This document shows positions 34,651 to 45,838 of a stretch of DNA of 64,000 nt, one piece after another. Location of the stretch: positions 34,794-98,793 of the forward strand of contig JAMJFZ010000866.1 in the NCBI GenBank assembly GCA_026225945.1, in the 5' to 3' direction. Within the stretch, counting starts at the first letter, position 1. Every line of letters begins with the position of its first letter. The notes beneath the pieces were generated by a model. That model saw only the letters and a list, made by a program, of their open reading frames with translations, was not told the DNA's origin and ran no database searches. The DNA is from Cricetomys ansorgei (Eukaryota > Chordata > Mammalia > Rodentia > Nesomyidae). The translations under genes were made by a program, and so were the position numbers.

Positions 34651-35286
34651 GTAACCCAGGAGCCCCCCCCAGCCGCGGGAGCCCGGGGCAGGCAGGGGCT
34701 GCGCACCCCGCGCCAATGACCGATGGGAAAGGCTTATTTATATGCGTCTAGGTGGTTTTCCGAGCAAAGGAAAGACCACAGGGTTTGGTTTTTTTTTTTG
34801 GTTTGGTTTTTTGGTAAATTTTAATTAAAATAGTTATCTAGGGATTATAGGAAAAACGACATACAGCCAGACACACTGGAAGGAGAGGGGGACGGGCACC
34901 TGCTCACTAAGATGCCACTGGAAGGAAATGGACTCCCCTCACTCTGTCTTTTAATCAACACCCCCCACATACACCCTCCAGACAGGACTCTCTCCCCAGC
35001 CACATGTGTGCTGGCTGTTGAAGTGTCCGAGGTCCGCTGTCTTCAGCCCAAAGCCGTGCCTGTCCCCGAAGCCTGAGTCCATCTACTCAACAGACCAGCA
35101 CACAAATAATAATGGTCGTTAGACGGAGCACATGACTGCAAAGCTGGGGTGTTTAGAGATCCTGCCTCTCACCCACAGAACCAATACAGTGCTACCCCTG
35201 CCTACTGGGTGCCACCCCACCTACTGGGTGCCACCCCACCTACAGTTAGTAAGAAAGAACATGCAACAAACTCACTCAAAAAAGGT

Positions 35287-35392
35287 TCTGAGGTGGGGGT
35301 ACTTGCAGCCAAATCTGATGCCCTGAGTTCGTTCTCCAGGACCTACATGGTGGAAGGAGAGAACAATTACAACAAGGTGTTCTCTGACCTTC
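35287..35392 (+). mobile_element. tRNA-derived SINE (B2/B3/B4 type)
   Basis: 'Tgaggtgggggtacttgcagccaaatctgatgccctgagttcg', 'aggacctacatggtggaaggagagaac' and 'ttctctgaccttcatac' match the standard body of these rodent SINEs. A CA-rich tail follows. Confidence 0.7.
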
Positions 35393-35768
35393 ATACACAC
35401 ACACACATATGCACACACATGCACATACACTTGCACACATGCATGCACACACATACATATGCACACACACATAGACTTGCACACACACGCATGCACATGC
35501 ACACACACATGCACATACACTTGCACACACGCATGCACACACACATGCACACATACACTTGCACACACACATACATGCACACATGCACATACACTTGCAC
35601 ACACGCATGCACACACACATGCACACATACACTTGCACACACATACATGCACATGCACACATGCACATACACTTGCACACACGCATGCACACACACTTGC
35701 ACACACACATGCATACACATGCACACACAGACTTGCACACACACACATGCATACACACACACACACAA
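35393..35768. repeat. CA/TGCA-rich simple repeat
   Basis: The motif CACATGCACATACACTTGCA and variants repeat over about 375 bases behind the SINE. Confidence 0.92.
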
Positions 35769-36894
35769 TAAACCTAATACGTGCAAGCCTTAGCAGCACT
35801 TCTCAGCACACTGGCACATGGGCCAGCCTCTCCCGTGTTACTCCATGCTGCCTCCTCAATGTCCCGCCGGGCACTCTTCTGACCCTCTGATGGGAGAAGC
35901 AGCTGGAGCTCAGCAAAGTTAAGTTATTTGCACAGGGTCACACAGCTTAGGCTCGGGTCCACTTGGGCCTACGTGTTAAACACTAAGGTTCTTCATGGTC
36001 ATGGCCCCAAGACGGGGCTGTTTCAGTGTTTCCTGATCTCTTGTCGGCGCCCTCGCAGACCCGGAAAGCAAGGGCTTTCCCACACACACATACACAAAGT
36101 TGTTATGGAGACACCGTGTGCATCTATCTCTCCAGACACACGAAGCAGCAGGAGCTGCGAGCCTTCCAGAATGTTCAGCACTGCTACGGTGCAGTTCTCA
36201 GAACCAAATCTCCCCCAGGGTGTGTAGGTCACTCTAGGGATGGCAGGACCCAGGAGCGGCCACTCTGGCTCATTCCACTTTGCGACCCCGGACAAGCCCT
36301 TTCTCCTGTCCTGACCTCGGTTCATCCCTCCGTAAAATGGGGATCAGGAAAGAGGCCCTAGCTGACAGTGTGTCGTGCCGCCCCCCTCCTCCCCCACCCC
36401 CCCTGTGGCTTTTCAGTATGCACGCAGACTTCATCCGGAGCATGCAGCCACAGTGTTTCTGAAGGTGGGAAATCCTGTCAGTGGGAAAATGTGGCTACGT
36501 GGAGCACTGCAGTGCGTGGGGAGGTCTGTGGCAAAGCGAAGCCCAGCCACAGCCTCGGGGAAGCCTATGAGGGAGCCACGTGCGAATGGGAGCCCAGGAT
36601 GCCAAACACTTGGGTTCTTCTATAAAAATCTCCAAATTTGTATTTTAAAAAAAGGGGAGGGGGTCTAAACGCGCCTCCCCATGCGTGTTCCAACCCTGCT
36701 TCTTAGCATAGAATTCACTCAGGCAAGACTTCCCGCGGCAGAACACCACAGCAGTGTTGCAAACTGTGAAAGCGAGAAAAGCACGCGGGGGACTTAGGAC
36801 AAGTCAGGGAGTCCGTAGATAAAGGATGAAGGCCATGCGGAAGTCGGTCGCATCTCCCCCTCCACACACACACACACACACTGTTTTATATTCC

Positions 36895-37000
36895 CAACAC
36901 TCAATTAACCAGAAGTGTCAGCCCTTCCCTTTGGGTGCCCTGGCTGGAGTGGTTAATCGAACGTTAATTAACGACAGCTTTAGAAGCACAAGATGAAATC
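36895..37000. promoter_or_regulatory. Possible homeodomain-type element
   Basis: Unique sequence contains the perfect 12-bp palindrome CGTTAATTAACG (36962-36973) with GGTTAATC immediately upstream and CAATTAACC at about 36902. Each has a TAAT/TTAA homeodomain core. Activity is inferred only. Confidence 0.22.
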
Positions 37001-37831
37001 CCAGCTCCGGGGAGGCGCCTTCTGCAGCTGCCTCAGTCCACCCCTGTTGTTTTATAAATGAGGAAACTGAGGCAGAGTGAGCTGGTCAGCCCCCCACACA
37101 CACACACCTGGCTCTGAGTCCAGGGGTTCCTGCAAGAGCCCAGGTTGCCTCCTGAAACACAGCCAGGAACTCAGAGATGGCTGCTCGAGCAGGAGGAGGT
37201 GACCCTGCCTGTGCGCGCTGTCCCTGTGCTCTGGCGTCCCTCTCTCAGGGGGCAGGGGCAGGGAGTGTCCTGTCAGGCCGACAAGCTCCTGGCCAGGCTG
37301 CAAAGTCAGGACAAGGGAAGCCGCCCATCGCCATCCCGCTGTAACCTGTGTTCGGCCTGACCAACCGGATAAACCCAGTCCAAACTCCAGCCCCCACCCG
37401 CAGCCTGTCACACGCTGACACCTCCTTCCGTTTGTGCAAGATTTTGCCAGAAAACTTGGGGAAGGGAGCAAAGCAAAGGGGGGTGGGGGAAGGGAAGCAC
37501 CACGGCCTCATCCCTCTCCTCTTCCCTTCCTCTGTGCAACCAAGAAATGCCTCCCCTCTTCTAGTGCAGGGACGTTCCGCCCATTTCCAAGGCCCCACAG
37601 GTAATTAACTGACCAAAACATCACTAAGACTTCTGCTTGAATGCCGTTGGTCCCCAGAAGAAAACCTGCTGAGTGTAATTCTCTCCACCATCTGCCATTG
37701 CTGGGGCCTTTGGGACCTCTCCTGCTCCCTGCCGCCTTCCCTCCTGGGACATAAAAACTCTGAGTGTCGCATCGGTCTGAGTCTCTGGAGCGCTTTCATT
37801 TTAAAAGCTCTCAAGGAGAATTATTTCTGGG

Positions 37832-38050
37832 GATGGAGAGAGGGCTCGGTGAGCAAGAGGGCTTGCTGCACAAGCCTAAGGACCTGAGTCAAATCCCCAC
37901 CACCTACATTCAAAGCCAGGCACAGCAATGTGAGCTTGTAACCCCAGTAGTGTGGGGAGAGTAGTGGAGACACTGCCTCAAGGGGAAAAGATGGGGGGGG
38001 GCCCACAGAGCAGGGTGTACCTGATGTCTTCCTCTGCTCGCTCCTCTCAC
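37832..38050 (+). mobile_element. RSINE1/B4-type SINE
   Basis: 'Ggggatggagagagggctcgg', 'agggcttgctgcacaagcctaaggacctgagtcaaatccccaccacc' and 'agccaggcacagcaatgtgagcttgtaacccc' are typical. A CA-rich tail follows. Confidence 0.8.
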
Positions 38051-38055
38051 CAACA

Positions 38056-38345
38056 GACGCACACGCACACTCACATACACTCACACGTACGGGCACACTC
38101 ATACGCACGTGCACACACGCACACACTCACACGCACGCACACTCATACGCACGCACACTCATACGCACGTGCACTCATATGCACACATACGCACGTGCAC
38201 TCATATGCACACTCACGCACAGGCACACTCATACGCACGTGCGTGTGCACACACGCACACTCATATGCACGTGCGCACACACATACACTCACACATGCAC
38301 ACTTACACTCATGTGCACGCGCACACTCACACACACACACGTACC
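38056..38345. repeat. CA/GCACAC-rich simple repeat
   Basis: CACACTCATACGCACGTGCA and related units spread over about 290 bases, with many ACGT steps. Confidence 0.92.
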
Positions 38346-38574
38346 ATGTACACTCACACAGAGAGAGAATTAGAAACTAATATAACCATTGCTGTTGACT
38401 TACTAAATCACGGCCCCGCCTGCAAGGAGCTCTCCCACATCGCCACGGTCACCACAGCATTTTCAAGGGCGCTTCCGGTGACATGAAAGGAAAGGAACGC
38501 CTTCCAGTCATCTTGGCTGGTGACGAAGAATCACTCCAATGCAGGAGGAATCCCGTGACCTTTGACCCTTTAGC

Positions 38575-38800
38575 TTGACCTCGGCCTTCTCCACTTCCTT
38601 CTTCACTTCCTCCCTATTCCCTCAGGCTCTTCCTTCCTTCCCCCCTCCTCCTGCCCCCCTCCCTCTCCCTTGTTTCCTCCCCTTCTTCCTCCCTCCCTCC
38701 CTCCCACCTTCCATCCTTGGATCCCCCCCCCCACTCTCCTCCCTTTCCTTCCTCCCTCCGCCCTTTCTCACTCCGCCCTTCTTTCTCTCCCTTCCTTCAG
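38575..38800 (+). repeat. Pyrimidine tract before the serine-rich exon
   Basis: More than 200 bases of CT-rich sequence (CTTCCTTCCC, CCTCCCTCCCTCC, CCCCCCCCCC near 38722) run directly into the acceptor at 38800. Confidence 0.9.
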
Positions 38801-39035
38801 ACCAAGAAATTCAAAGTCCCCGCCATGCGCACAGCCAGTCGCAAACCCAGCAGGAGAGGCTCCGCCCTCAGTCTGTCTCGAACCAGTGGGGGCTCTTCCC
38901 CACAGAGCAGCATGCTCTCTGTGAACCCCGGCTCCGATGAGCCCCCAAGCGTAGCCACGCAGGGCACCGGCAGCAAAGACATCGAAGACAATGAGTCATC
39001 GTCCACGAAGCCGGATGACGAAGTCCTGCACACCC
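38801..39035 (+). CDS. CCDC60: CCDC60 coding exon, serine-rich basic linker
   Basis: At 235 bp this is the longest visible coding exon; it is entered in phase 0 and left in phase 1. It encodes TKKFKVPAMRTASRKPSRRG and then a Ser/Pro/Gly-rich and finally acidic stretch ending DDEVLHT. The adjacent motifs RKPS and RRGS fit the R-x-x-S and R-R-x-S patterns of basophilic kinases, and SSPQSS fits a proline-directed site; phosphorylation is inferred from these motifs only. Low hydrophobicity and high Ser/Gly/Asp content suggest a disordered linker between the N-terminal coiled coil and the helical C-terminal half. Confidence 0.96.
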
Positions 39036-40371
39036 GTGAGTCTCACCCAAGATCCCGCCACTCTCTGCTTTTACATCTGTAGGCCTTGCAGCCTCTCTCG
39101 CCCCATCTCCAGCCCCCCTCGGCAGGGACACAGAGGTCAAAGGTCCCCGCCGTCTGCCTTGTCCCATGTCTCTGGTTCCCTTTCCTTGACAGCTCCCCCA
39201 CTGCCCCCCACCCAGGCTAAAGATAGACTCTGCAAGTCGTGTCACTCTGAGCCATTCCCTCCCCCGCAGGGACACAGCCGGCATCACCGTTTACCCTCAC
39301 AATACCTTAAATTAATCTTTATTCGCCTCGAGTTCAAGTCACCTTTAGAGCAGCTCGGTTCAATCTGGACTCCTTATGAATCTACCGGAAGCTGTAGGGT
39401 TTTCCTGTGAGAAGGAAAGCCAAATCACCAGTGCTTCCAAGAGTAGGGGGGCCACGGGCCTCGGGAAGAGAAACCCGCAACTGGAAATCACAAGTCACAT
39501 CAAATATTCCTCTCCTGCGCTGAGCATGACACAGAGCGGGGGGCGGGGGGAGATTTGGCTTAAAAAAGAACCCCTCCCCAAAGAAGAAGTTCAATTCCTA
39601 GACATTCGGGGACAGAAGATGGAAGAGTCAGGATTCCTCTTCTCTGTGGATCTGATTCAGCATTTGAGGACTTGGGGTGTCGCTGTCTCTGAGCCATGGA
39701 TCACGCCAGCCCCGCAGCCCTGTAAATACCCATCACAGGCGGATTCCTGGAGGGAATCCCACCCTGTGGCCTTTCTCTGGAGTAACATTAAGAAGCCTGA
39801 AGTCTCCACTTAGTGGGGAGAGGACAAGACAAGCTAGGGAGAGGGAGAGGGAGAGAGGGAGACAGGACATTCCATTCAGGCAGACACTTTCCACAAGTTG
39901 GCAAAGAGGAGACTGGCTGAATGATGAATCCGGGCCGGCATGGGCAGCTCTAGGTTGCCAAGGAATGGCAGTCTCTTCTCCCTGGTGCCCAGTGATCATG
40001 TTAGCCAGAGGCCGGACACAGAAAGGGCCAGCACTACCGTCGCCATCCTTCATCGTTCACCCAAATGCAGCTCACAGTCTCCCGAGCCCCTCCCTCGTCA
40101 TCCCAGCTGCTCACTTAGTCACTGCAAAGCTGGCAGGTAATTGACGGGCCTCGTGCGTGCTGACAGCTGCTGCCAGCAGAAGCCTGAATGAGCTCAGACA
40201 GCCCTCGAGGAACTCACAGTCTAGAGGGGAACCCCCACTAGCAAAAGGCGGTCACAACCCCAGGAAATCAGTGCCCAAGGCCGGATCAGTGTGCCATGGG
40301 AGTCTCCAGGTCAGCATGCTCCCAGATACAGAGGGTGGGACATCGAAGCTTCCAGAACCCCGGAGACGTTA

Positions 40372-40465
40372 AGAGGCCTGAGAGAATGACTCAGAGGTAG
40401 AACACTCACCAGGCATGCAAAAGTCCTGGGTTCAATTCCCAGAACCGCACACACACACAAAAGAA
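40372..40465 (+). mobile_element. ID-like SINE
   Basis: 'Agagaatgactcagaggtagaacactcaccaggcatgcaaaagtcctgggttcaattcccagaaccgcac' followed by a short CA/A-rich tail is a tRNA-type ID element. Confidence 0.75.
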
Positions 40466-40610
40466 GGCACACCAGGGAAGGAAGGGCAACGTGATGACCG
40501 TCAATCAAAACTACATGAAACGAACATCAGCTCCGCTGGCTGTCATGAGCCAGCTCAATGTCAGTGGTGTGTTCCAACTATGCAGAACATGAAAGACTAT
40601 GTCTCTCATT

Positions 40611-40815
40611 AAAGGGGAAGAGATGTAGTTCAGTTGGTAGAGTGCTTGCCCAGCATGCATGAGACCCCGGTTCAATTCCCCAGGACTTCCTAAACCAGGA
40701 GTGACTGCACATGTCTGTAGCCAAAGCACTTGAGAGTTGGAGGCAGGAGGATCAGAAGTTCAAAGTCAGCCTCAGCTACATAATGAGTTTAAGGCCACCC
40801 CGGGATGCAAGAGAC
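40611..40815 (+). mobile_element. ID_B1 (B4-family) composite SINE
   Basis: An ID-like 5' half ('gatgtagttcagttggtagagtgcttgcccagcatgca', 'ggttcaattcccc') runs into a B1-like 3' half ('ggcaggaggatcagaagttcaaagtcagcctcagctacataatgag'). Confidence 0.85.
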
Positions 40816-41349
40816 TATATATATATATCTCCCTTCACTCAATTGGGCCAGCCGTTTAGCATGTTTGTTCTGAAGGAAGCAGGTTTTCCTGACAAGAATA
40901 TGTTCTTATCACTCCCTTCAAATGCTCAAATCTCATTAATTCCTCCTTGTCTCCTTCTTGGTTCCCAAAATTACTTGAAAACTATTACAGAAGCCTCCCC
41001 TCCTCTACCTGCCAGTGGCTCTGTCCGTGTGTTTTCTCTCCCCCTCACGCCAACGTGCAACACCCCCCACCCAACCCAAACCTTATTCTTAAATCTGGAG
41101 AGAAACCCCGGACAGTGGCCAAGTAACAGCCATGCCCAGTGATGATTCAGCACCCCGGACAGCTACATGCCTCTGGAGATGGCCTTTCCCAGTGGTTCTA
41201 TTATAAAGCAGGTTCCCGGCCAGGAGTGGAAAAGCCCGGGGAGGGTGGGGTGGTATATGCAAATAGTGTCCCCGTATAACACTGCTGCTCACACCCCTCA
41301 TCCTTTGCGAAACACGGGGCTCACTCTGTATTTCATTTTCTAACTTTTG

Positions 41350-41700
41350 CGAGTGCTGGCGTATTAACTTCCCAGGGCTACCCCGACAGAGCGCCAGCGC
41401 CAGCGCTCAACACTGGCGTGGTTTAACACAACAGTGATTTATTGCCTCACACCGTGGGCACCTGATCCCCGAGACCACGGCGTCAGTGAGGCTCCGCGTC
41501 ACGCCTTCCCTGACCTATCCTTCTCTGGCCGGTGGCTGCTGGGAGGGCTCGACATCCCTCCACTCACAGATAAACCGCCCGTCTCCGCCTCCGTCGCCAC
41601 TCGGCCGTGCTACAAGGACACCAGAATAAGAGCCCAGCACACTATACCAGTGTGGCTATCTCTGCCCATCACGTTTACCACGCCCGCTTCCAACTAACGT
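41350..41700 (-). mobile_element. MLT1-type MaLR LTR, antisense
   Basis: 'Attaacttcccagggctacc', 'ggtttaacacaacagtgatttattgcctcacac' and 'acaaggacaccagaataagagccc' match the reverse complement of an MLT1 LTR, including its antisense AATAAA. Confidence 0.75.
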
Positions 41701-41834
41701 CGCATTCTCAAGTACGGGAGTCAACAACTGAGCGCTTCTTTTGAGAGACAAGAGTCAACCCATAGGGGCCAGGGCTGAAGACATATCCGTACAGTACATG
41801 GAACTGAACATACTAGGTAGGAAAAGAAAGGTTG

Positions 41835-42235
41835 CGTTCATCACTTTCCATCACTAAGATACCCGAGGAGACTCCTTGGGGGGGGGGGCATTGGTTGTGC
41901 TCACAGCTTCGGGGGTTTCATCTCATCATTGATTCCGGGACACAGCGAGGGAGAGCATCGGTCCCCGAGAGGTGCCCACCTGACAGTGGCAGGGAACAGA
42001 GTGAGCAGAAAGGAGGGGGCTAGGACAAGGCGAGCCCTGGAAGATGTGCGCGCTCCCGCTAACCCGTTTCCTCTGGCTATAATCCGCCACCTAGCAGCCC
42101 ATTCAAAATGAACTCACCACTGGATTAACCCACCGGTGAAGTTACCATCCGTGACCCACGCCGGCATTCCCCACGGCACCACGAACTGGAAACCAAAGCT
42201 TCAACACGAGGAGGATATTTCTCTTTGAAATCATG
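41835..42235 (-). mobile_element. MT-type MaLR LTR, antisense, diverged
   Basis: 'Tcactttccatcactaagatacccgag', 'tgctcacagcttcgggggtttca' and 'gcaccacgaactggaaaccaaagcttcaacac' follow the antisense MT-type order. The borders are approximate. Confidence 0.55.
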
Positions 42236-42639
42236 GCAAGGGTCGACTGACCCTGGTGATGGAGTGGGGGTGGGGCAATCATAAGGCTGCCTGAAAATCA
42301 CTCAGCATAGGGCAGAAATGAGGACAACCTGGCCATGTCTCAGATTCTTTCTGAAAGAGGAGGAGGTCTGGGCGTTTATGCAAAAACTCAGTTTTCAAAG
42401 ACCGACACTCCCCTCGAATCAAGCTGAATACTGTTGTGATCTGGATTCAGGCTGTCAATGGCCAGTTTGGAAAATAACCAGTCAGGGTTTTCCCAAACAA
42501 GATTTCCTGTCAGAAATCTGAGACGGTTTTCTCTAGTTGAAGCAGAGTTTAAGATCCTCGTGGGGACTGAGCAGAGGACTCAGCCAGTGGACTGCTCGCC
42601 ACGGAAGTATGAGGATATCAGTGCCGTCCCCCTATGCCA

Positions 42640-42870
42640 CATGAAAAGCCAGGCAGCACTTGCCAGCCACCTCGGGACCCAGCAGGGAGAGGTGAGAGGG
42701 TCCCTAGGGCCTGCTGGCTGGCCAGGCTTTCTGTCAGTAAGTTCCAGGTGCAATAACAAAGTCTTGTCTCAAAGCATGAGGGTAGAGATCGAAGACACCC
42801 AATGCTCACTTCTGGCCTCACGCATGCACACACATGAGCACAGCCACACACAAACAGGTACACACCACGT
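42640..42870 (+). mobile_element. RSINE1/B4-type SINE, 3' part
   Basis: 'Aggcagcacttgcc', 'ctgctggctggccaggctttctgtcagtaagttccagg', 'aaagtcttgtctcaaagcatgaggg' and 'cacttctggcctcacgcatgcacacac' correspond to the 3' two thirds of RSINE1. Confidence 0.65.
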
Positions 42871-43129
42871 GAAAAATAACTAATCTAAAAAGATCCTCCA
42901 AGGTCTTTTCAGTAAGCTGGAGCCACGTTGCCAAGAAAGGAACGGAGAATCATGACTTTTAAGTCAAGGAGGTAACGTGCCGGGCCCCGCAAGCTGCCCT
43001 TTCTGGGGTCCCGTGGGGTTCCTGTCTGGCCCCTTGACTCTCAGAGGTAGAGGCAGCCCCAGGCTTAGCATGGGATTCCTGCCCCCACCGTGTCTCCAGG
43101 TCAAGGGTAACCTCTCCTGTACCCATCAG

Positions 43130-43214
43130 ACCTGCAGAAGCTCCTGGAGATGGTCCGGGAAGACGCCCGAAGAACAGTCGCAATGGAAAATGATCTACAA
43201 AGGCAAGCCCCCAG
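43130..43214 (+). CDS. CCDC60: CCDC60 coding exon
   Basis: This 85-bp exon (entered in phase 1, left in phase 2) has acceptor acccatcag and donor GTACGT. It encodes LQKLLEMVREDARRT followed by VAMENDLQRQAPS. The heptad spacing of Leu/Met/Val suggests a second short helix. The 91-, 235- and 85-bp exons sum to 411 bp, so the three restore the frame only as a set. Confidence 0.94.
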
Positions 43215-43339
43215 GTACGTTATCCTAATCCCTTTTGGCAACTAAAGGATGCCCGTCAAATAGGGACGACAGTCACAATAGCAACGACCGACTACTGAGC
43301 CAAGGACACATTAAGCTGTGGGCTTTGTGTGTGTGTAGC

Positions 43340-43480
43340 TGCCCTGAATTCTTACAACAGCCCTGCAAGGTGGGAGCTACTATCTTGACTTTACAAATAA
43401 GACAGCAAGGGTCAGGGATGCCCACTGACTTGCTAATGGCCACACAGCTGGTGAACGGTGAGGTGACTGACCTACATAAA
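43340..43480 (+). mobile_element. MIR
   Basis: 'Cttacaacagccctgcaaggtgggagctactatcttgactttacaaataagacagcaagggtcagg' and 'cttgctaatggccacacagctggtgaacgg' is the MIR core in the + orientation. Confidence 0.8.
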
Positions 43481-43664
43481 TCTATATCCTTCAAACTTCA
43501 AAAACGTCTATCTTGTCAGGGTTGTGGTTGCTATCCACCCTTCTCATGAGTACTTACGCACATGTATAAACTGCTCACCCAAGGGAGAACTTGGAAACCT
43601 AATACTTAAAAAAAAAAAAATTAGGGTTTTTACACAAAATGATGCTGCTTTCAGTGTTGGCCAG

Positions 43665-43800
43665 AGAAGCTTCTTCTGCAGTAGACAGTTCCAGAAGCTT
43701 CTTCTGCAGTAGTCAATTCCAGAAGCTTCTTCTGCAGTAGTCAGTTCCAGAAGCTTCTTCTGCAGTAGTCAGTTCCAGAAGCTTCTTCTGCAGTAGTCAA
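43665..43800. repeat. 28-bp minisatellite, five copies, with heat-shock elements
   Basis: Units start at 43665, 43693, 43721, 43749 and 43777 and are nearly identical. Each contains AGAAGCTTCTTCTGCAG. At four unit junctions the sequence TTCCAGAAGCTTC (43689-43701, 43717-43729, 43745-43757 and 43773-43785) is a perfect TTCnnGAAnnTTC heat-shock element. The first unit lacks the leading TTC. Confidence 0.96.
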
Positions 43801-44169
43801 TATAGAGACCCAGAGCTGGTCAGAGCGCTGGGGTCAGGTGACTGCTGGTTGCCCGCGTCCAATGGGACGTGTATATCAGCTCCCCCAAGGACCACGGGAC
43901 ACTGCGAAAGATGGAGTGGGGAGGAGGGCGTGCCTGGAAACGCTGAAAGAGGGAGGGCAGAGAGGACGGGAGGAGACACACTGAGTGTTCAGAAGGGGGT
44001 CGGGAGGAGGGACGGATGTGATCATGTGATCATATGGATATGACGTGTACCTGTGCACAGGCGTAAAGTTGTCAAGAAAAAAGTAAAAGATAAAGCAGAT
44101 AGGTCCATGGTAGAGAGCTCGACTAGTGCGCGCAAAGCCTTGGGCGGGGGAAAAGGCAGAGAAGTGTAA

Positions 44170-44290
44170 AGATAGGCTGACAGGGTGGCGTACGCCTGTA
44201 ATCTCATTGCTCAAGAGAGTCAGGCAGGCTGATACTGATTTTGAGGCCAGCCTGAGCTACATAGCAAGACCCTATCTGAAAAGGGTCAGG
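44170..44290 (+). mobile_element. B1/B4-like SINE, diverged
   Basis: 'Agggtggcgtacgcctgtaatctcattgctc', 'ttgaggccagcctgagctacatagcaagaccctatctgaaaa' is a B1-type body. Confidence 0.75.
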
Positions 44291-45714
44291 GAGCGAACTG
44301 ATCTAGTCACGGACGGTCATGAGAATCAGATTGTTCTTTGGGAGGAACTTAAAGCTGAGAGTGGGGATGCAGTGGGGGGCAGGGGGGAGAGGGCCTGTCA
44401 AAGGCGATGAACACAAGGGGGGGGGCGGGTGAGGGACGACAGACAAGCAGGCAGCCATGTGCAGTGGTGGCCAGAAGGGGGCCAGGGCACCATCAGGGAA
44501 CTGATGTACAACCAGAGTGGGATAAAGAAAAACGTAAGCTGGTGCAAGGACTTGTTCTTGGAAGCCGTCACCTGGAGGATTCGTGTCCTTACTCTAAGAG
44601 CGTGGGCATCCTTGGAAGCTTCAAACTCATAAGAAGACAGTGTTGAACTTGAGGTGTCTGTCTCCTGGTGAGAAGCCCTGCTCATATACTTGTGGCCTCT
44701 ATAAATGCTCCAGAGAGAAGCAGGCTGGAGTCAGAGTTCCTTCCCAAGTATGAATCCCTCCGGGCAAGCAAATTACTTACAGTAAATAAATGAAGCCCAA
44801 GCAGAGGTTTGCCATTAGTCTCAGCCTACTGGGACGCCGGCTCTGACTTATTGGTTATTGTTATTGCTGTAATTACACTTCGCCCGATGTTTTCGAATAC
44901 ATCACACCCCACCTCTTCCTGTTAATGATGAGTCTGCCTGCTGCAGCCTCGGCTCAAATGGGCCTCCTAGGATGGCACTTGGAGACACCCAGAGACGATG
45001 CTGGTTCATAGGCCCTTGCCTGGTCAGCATTAGTGACAGACAGACAAAGGCTGACAAATGTCCGCTCAAAGAGACGCCTTCCTCCCTCTTTGTAAAAAGC
45101 TCACAGCTTGAGTGCTGGCTTCTGAGTCAAGCTGAACCAGATCCAAAGCCTGTCACCGGAGGACAGGTGTATGGGTCCTCCTAAGCTTCCATCTTCTCGT
45201 CTGTAAGATGAGATTGCGGAGCCCCAAGGCGTGGCTTTGGAACCTAATAGACTAGGGACCATCTCCTCACCCCATCTTTCAGCTTCCATGTGACACCGGG
45301 CATACTGTTTCGCCAGAGCGTTTGCAATTCCGAACAATGAATCCCCTTTAGCAAGCTATCCGAAATGGTCGTAGTGAGAATTAAGCCATACCGTTCTTGT
45401 AAAGTACTGTGACTGCTCTGGCAGTTATGTCTACCTCCATGGGACCTTAGAGCACTCAGGGAGAGGATGCATTTACGGACACGCCAGCTCCTTCCTGGCA
45501 CCCAGTCAGCAACCAATAGTCAGGGTGTTGTTCTAGGCAAGGGAGGACTTCTAGGTGAGGGTTGGTTTCTAGGTGAGTGTGTAATTCTAGGTTTGCTTTT
45601 CAAATTCCCCATATGTCTGCACATGTGTAATTATTGTTGTGTATGTGAGAGTCTAGGTGTGTTTTTCATTCTCAAAATTTGTATCATTGTGGGGAGTTGT
45701 AGTGGGTGTGCATT

Positions 45715-45838
45715 AAGTTGTCTGTGAGGTCCGATTCTACGGTATCTATGTGTGTGATTTGGGGTGTTTGTGTGTGTGTGTGTGTGTGTTATTTAGTTGT
45801 CTGTGAGGTCCGATTCCACAGTATCTATGTATGTGATT
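45715..45838. repeat. Two-copy ~80-bp TG-rich duplication
   Basis: 'Agttgtctgtgaggtccgattctacggtatctatg' at about 45717 recurs with three changes at about 45797, with a (TG)n run between. Confidence 0.85.

Larger units (their letters stand above)
34651..38800 (+). other. CCDC60: CCDC60 intron
   Basis: This 4.2-kb intron contains a T-rich run near 34789, a two-copy ~20-bp repeat near 35203-35246, a tRNA-derived SINE (35287-35392) with a long CA-rich tail (to 35768), MIR-like remnants (35895-35955 and 36275-36345), a homeodomain-type palindrome (36962-36973), an RSINE1-type SINE (37832-38050) with a CA-rich tail (to 38345) and a pyrimidine tract running into the next exon (38575-38800). I see no gene in 36350-36890 or 37090-37830. 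Confidence 0.75.
39036..43129 (+). other. CCDC60: CCDC60 intron
   Basis: This 4.1-kb intron contains an ID-like SINE (40372-40465), an ID_B1/B4-type SINE (40611-40815), an antisense MLT1 LTR (about 41350-41700), an antisense MT-type LTR (about 41835-42235) and the 3' part of an RSINE1-type SINE (about 42640-42870). I recognise nothing in 39036-40370, apart from a GA-rich patch near 39836-39865, nor in 40820-41340 or 42240-42640. Confidence 0.75.

Noticed and set aside
43665..43800. CRISPR-like look of evenly spaced repeats
   Set aside because: The 28-bp units are contiguous with no spacers, and the window is a rodent intron; it is a minisatellite.
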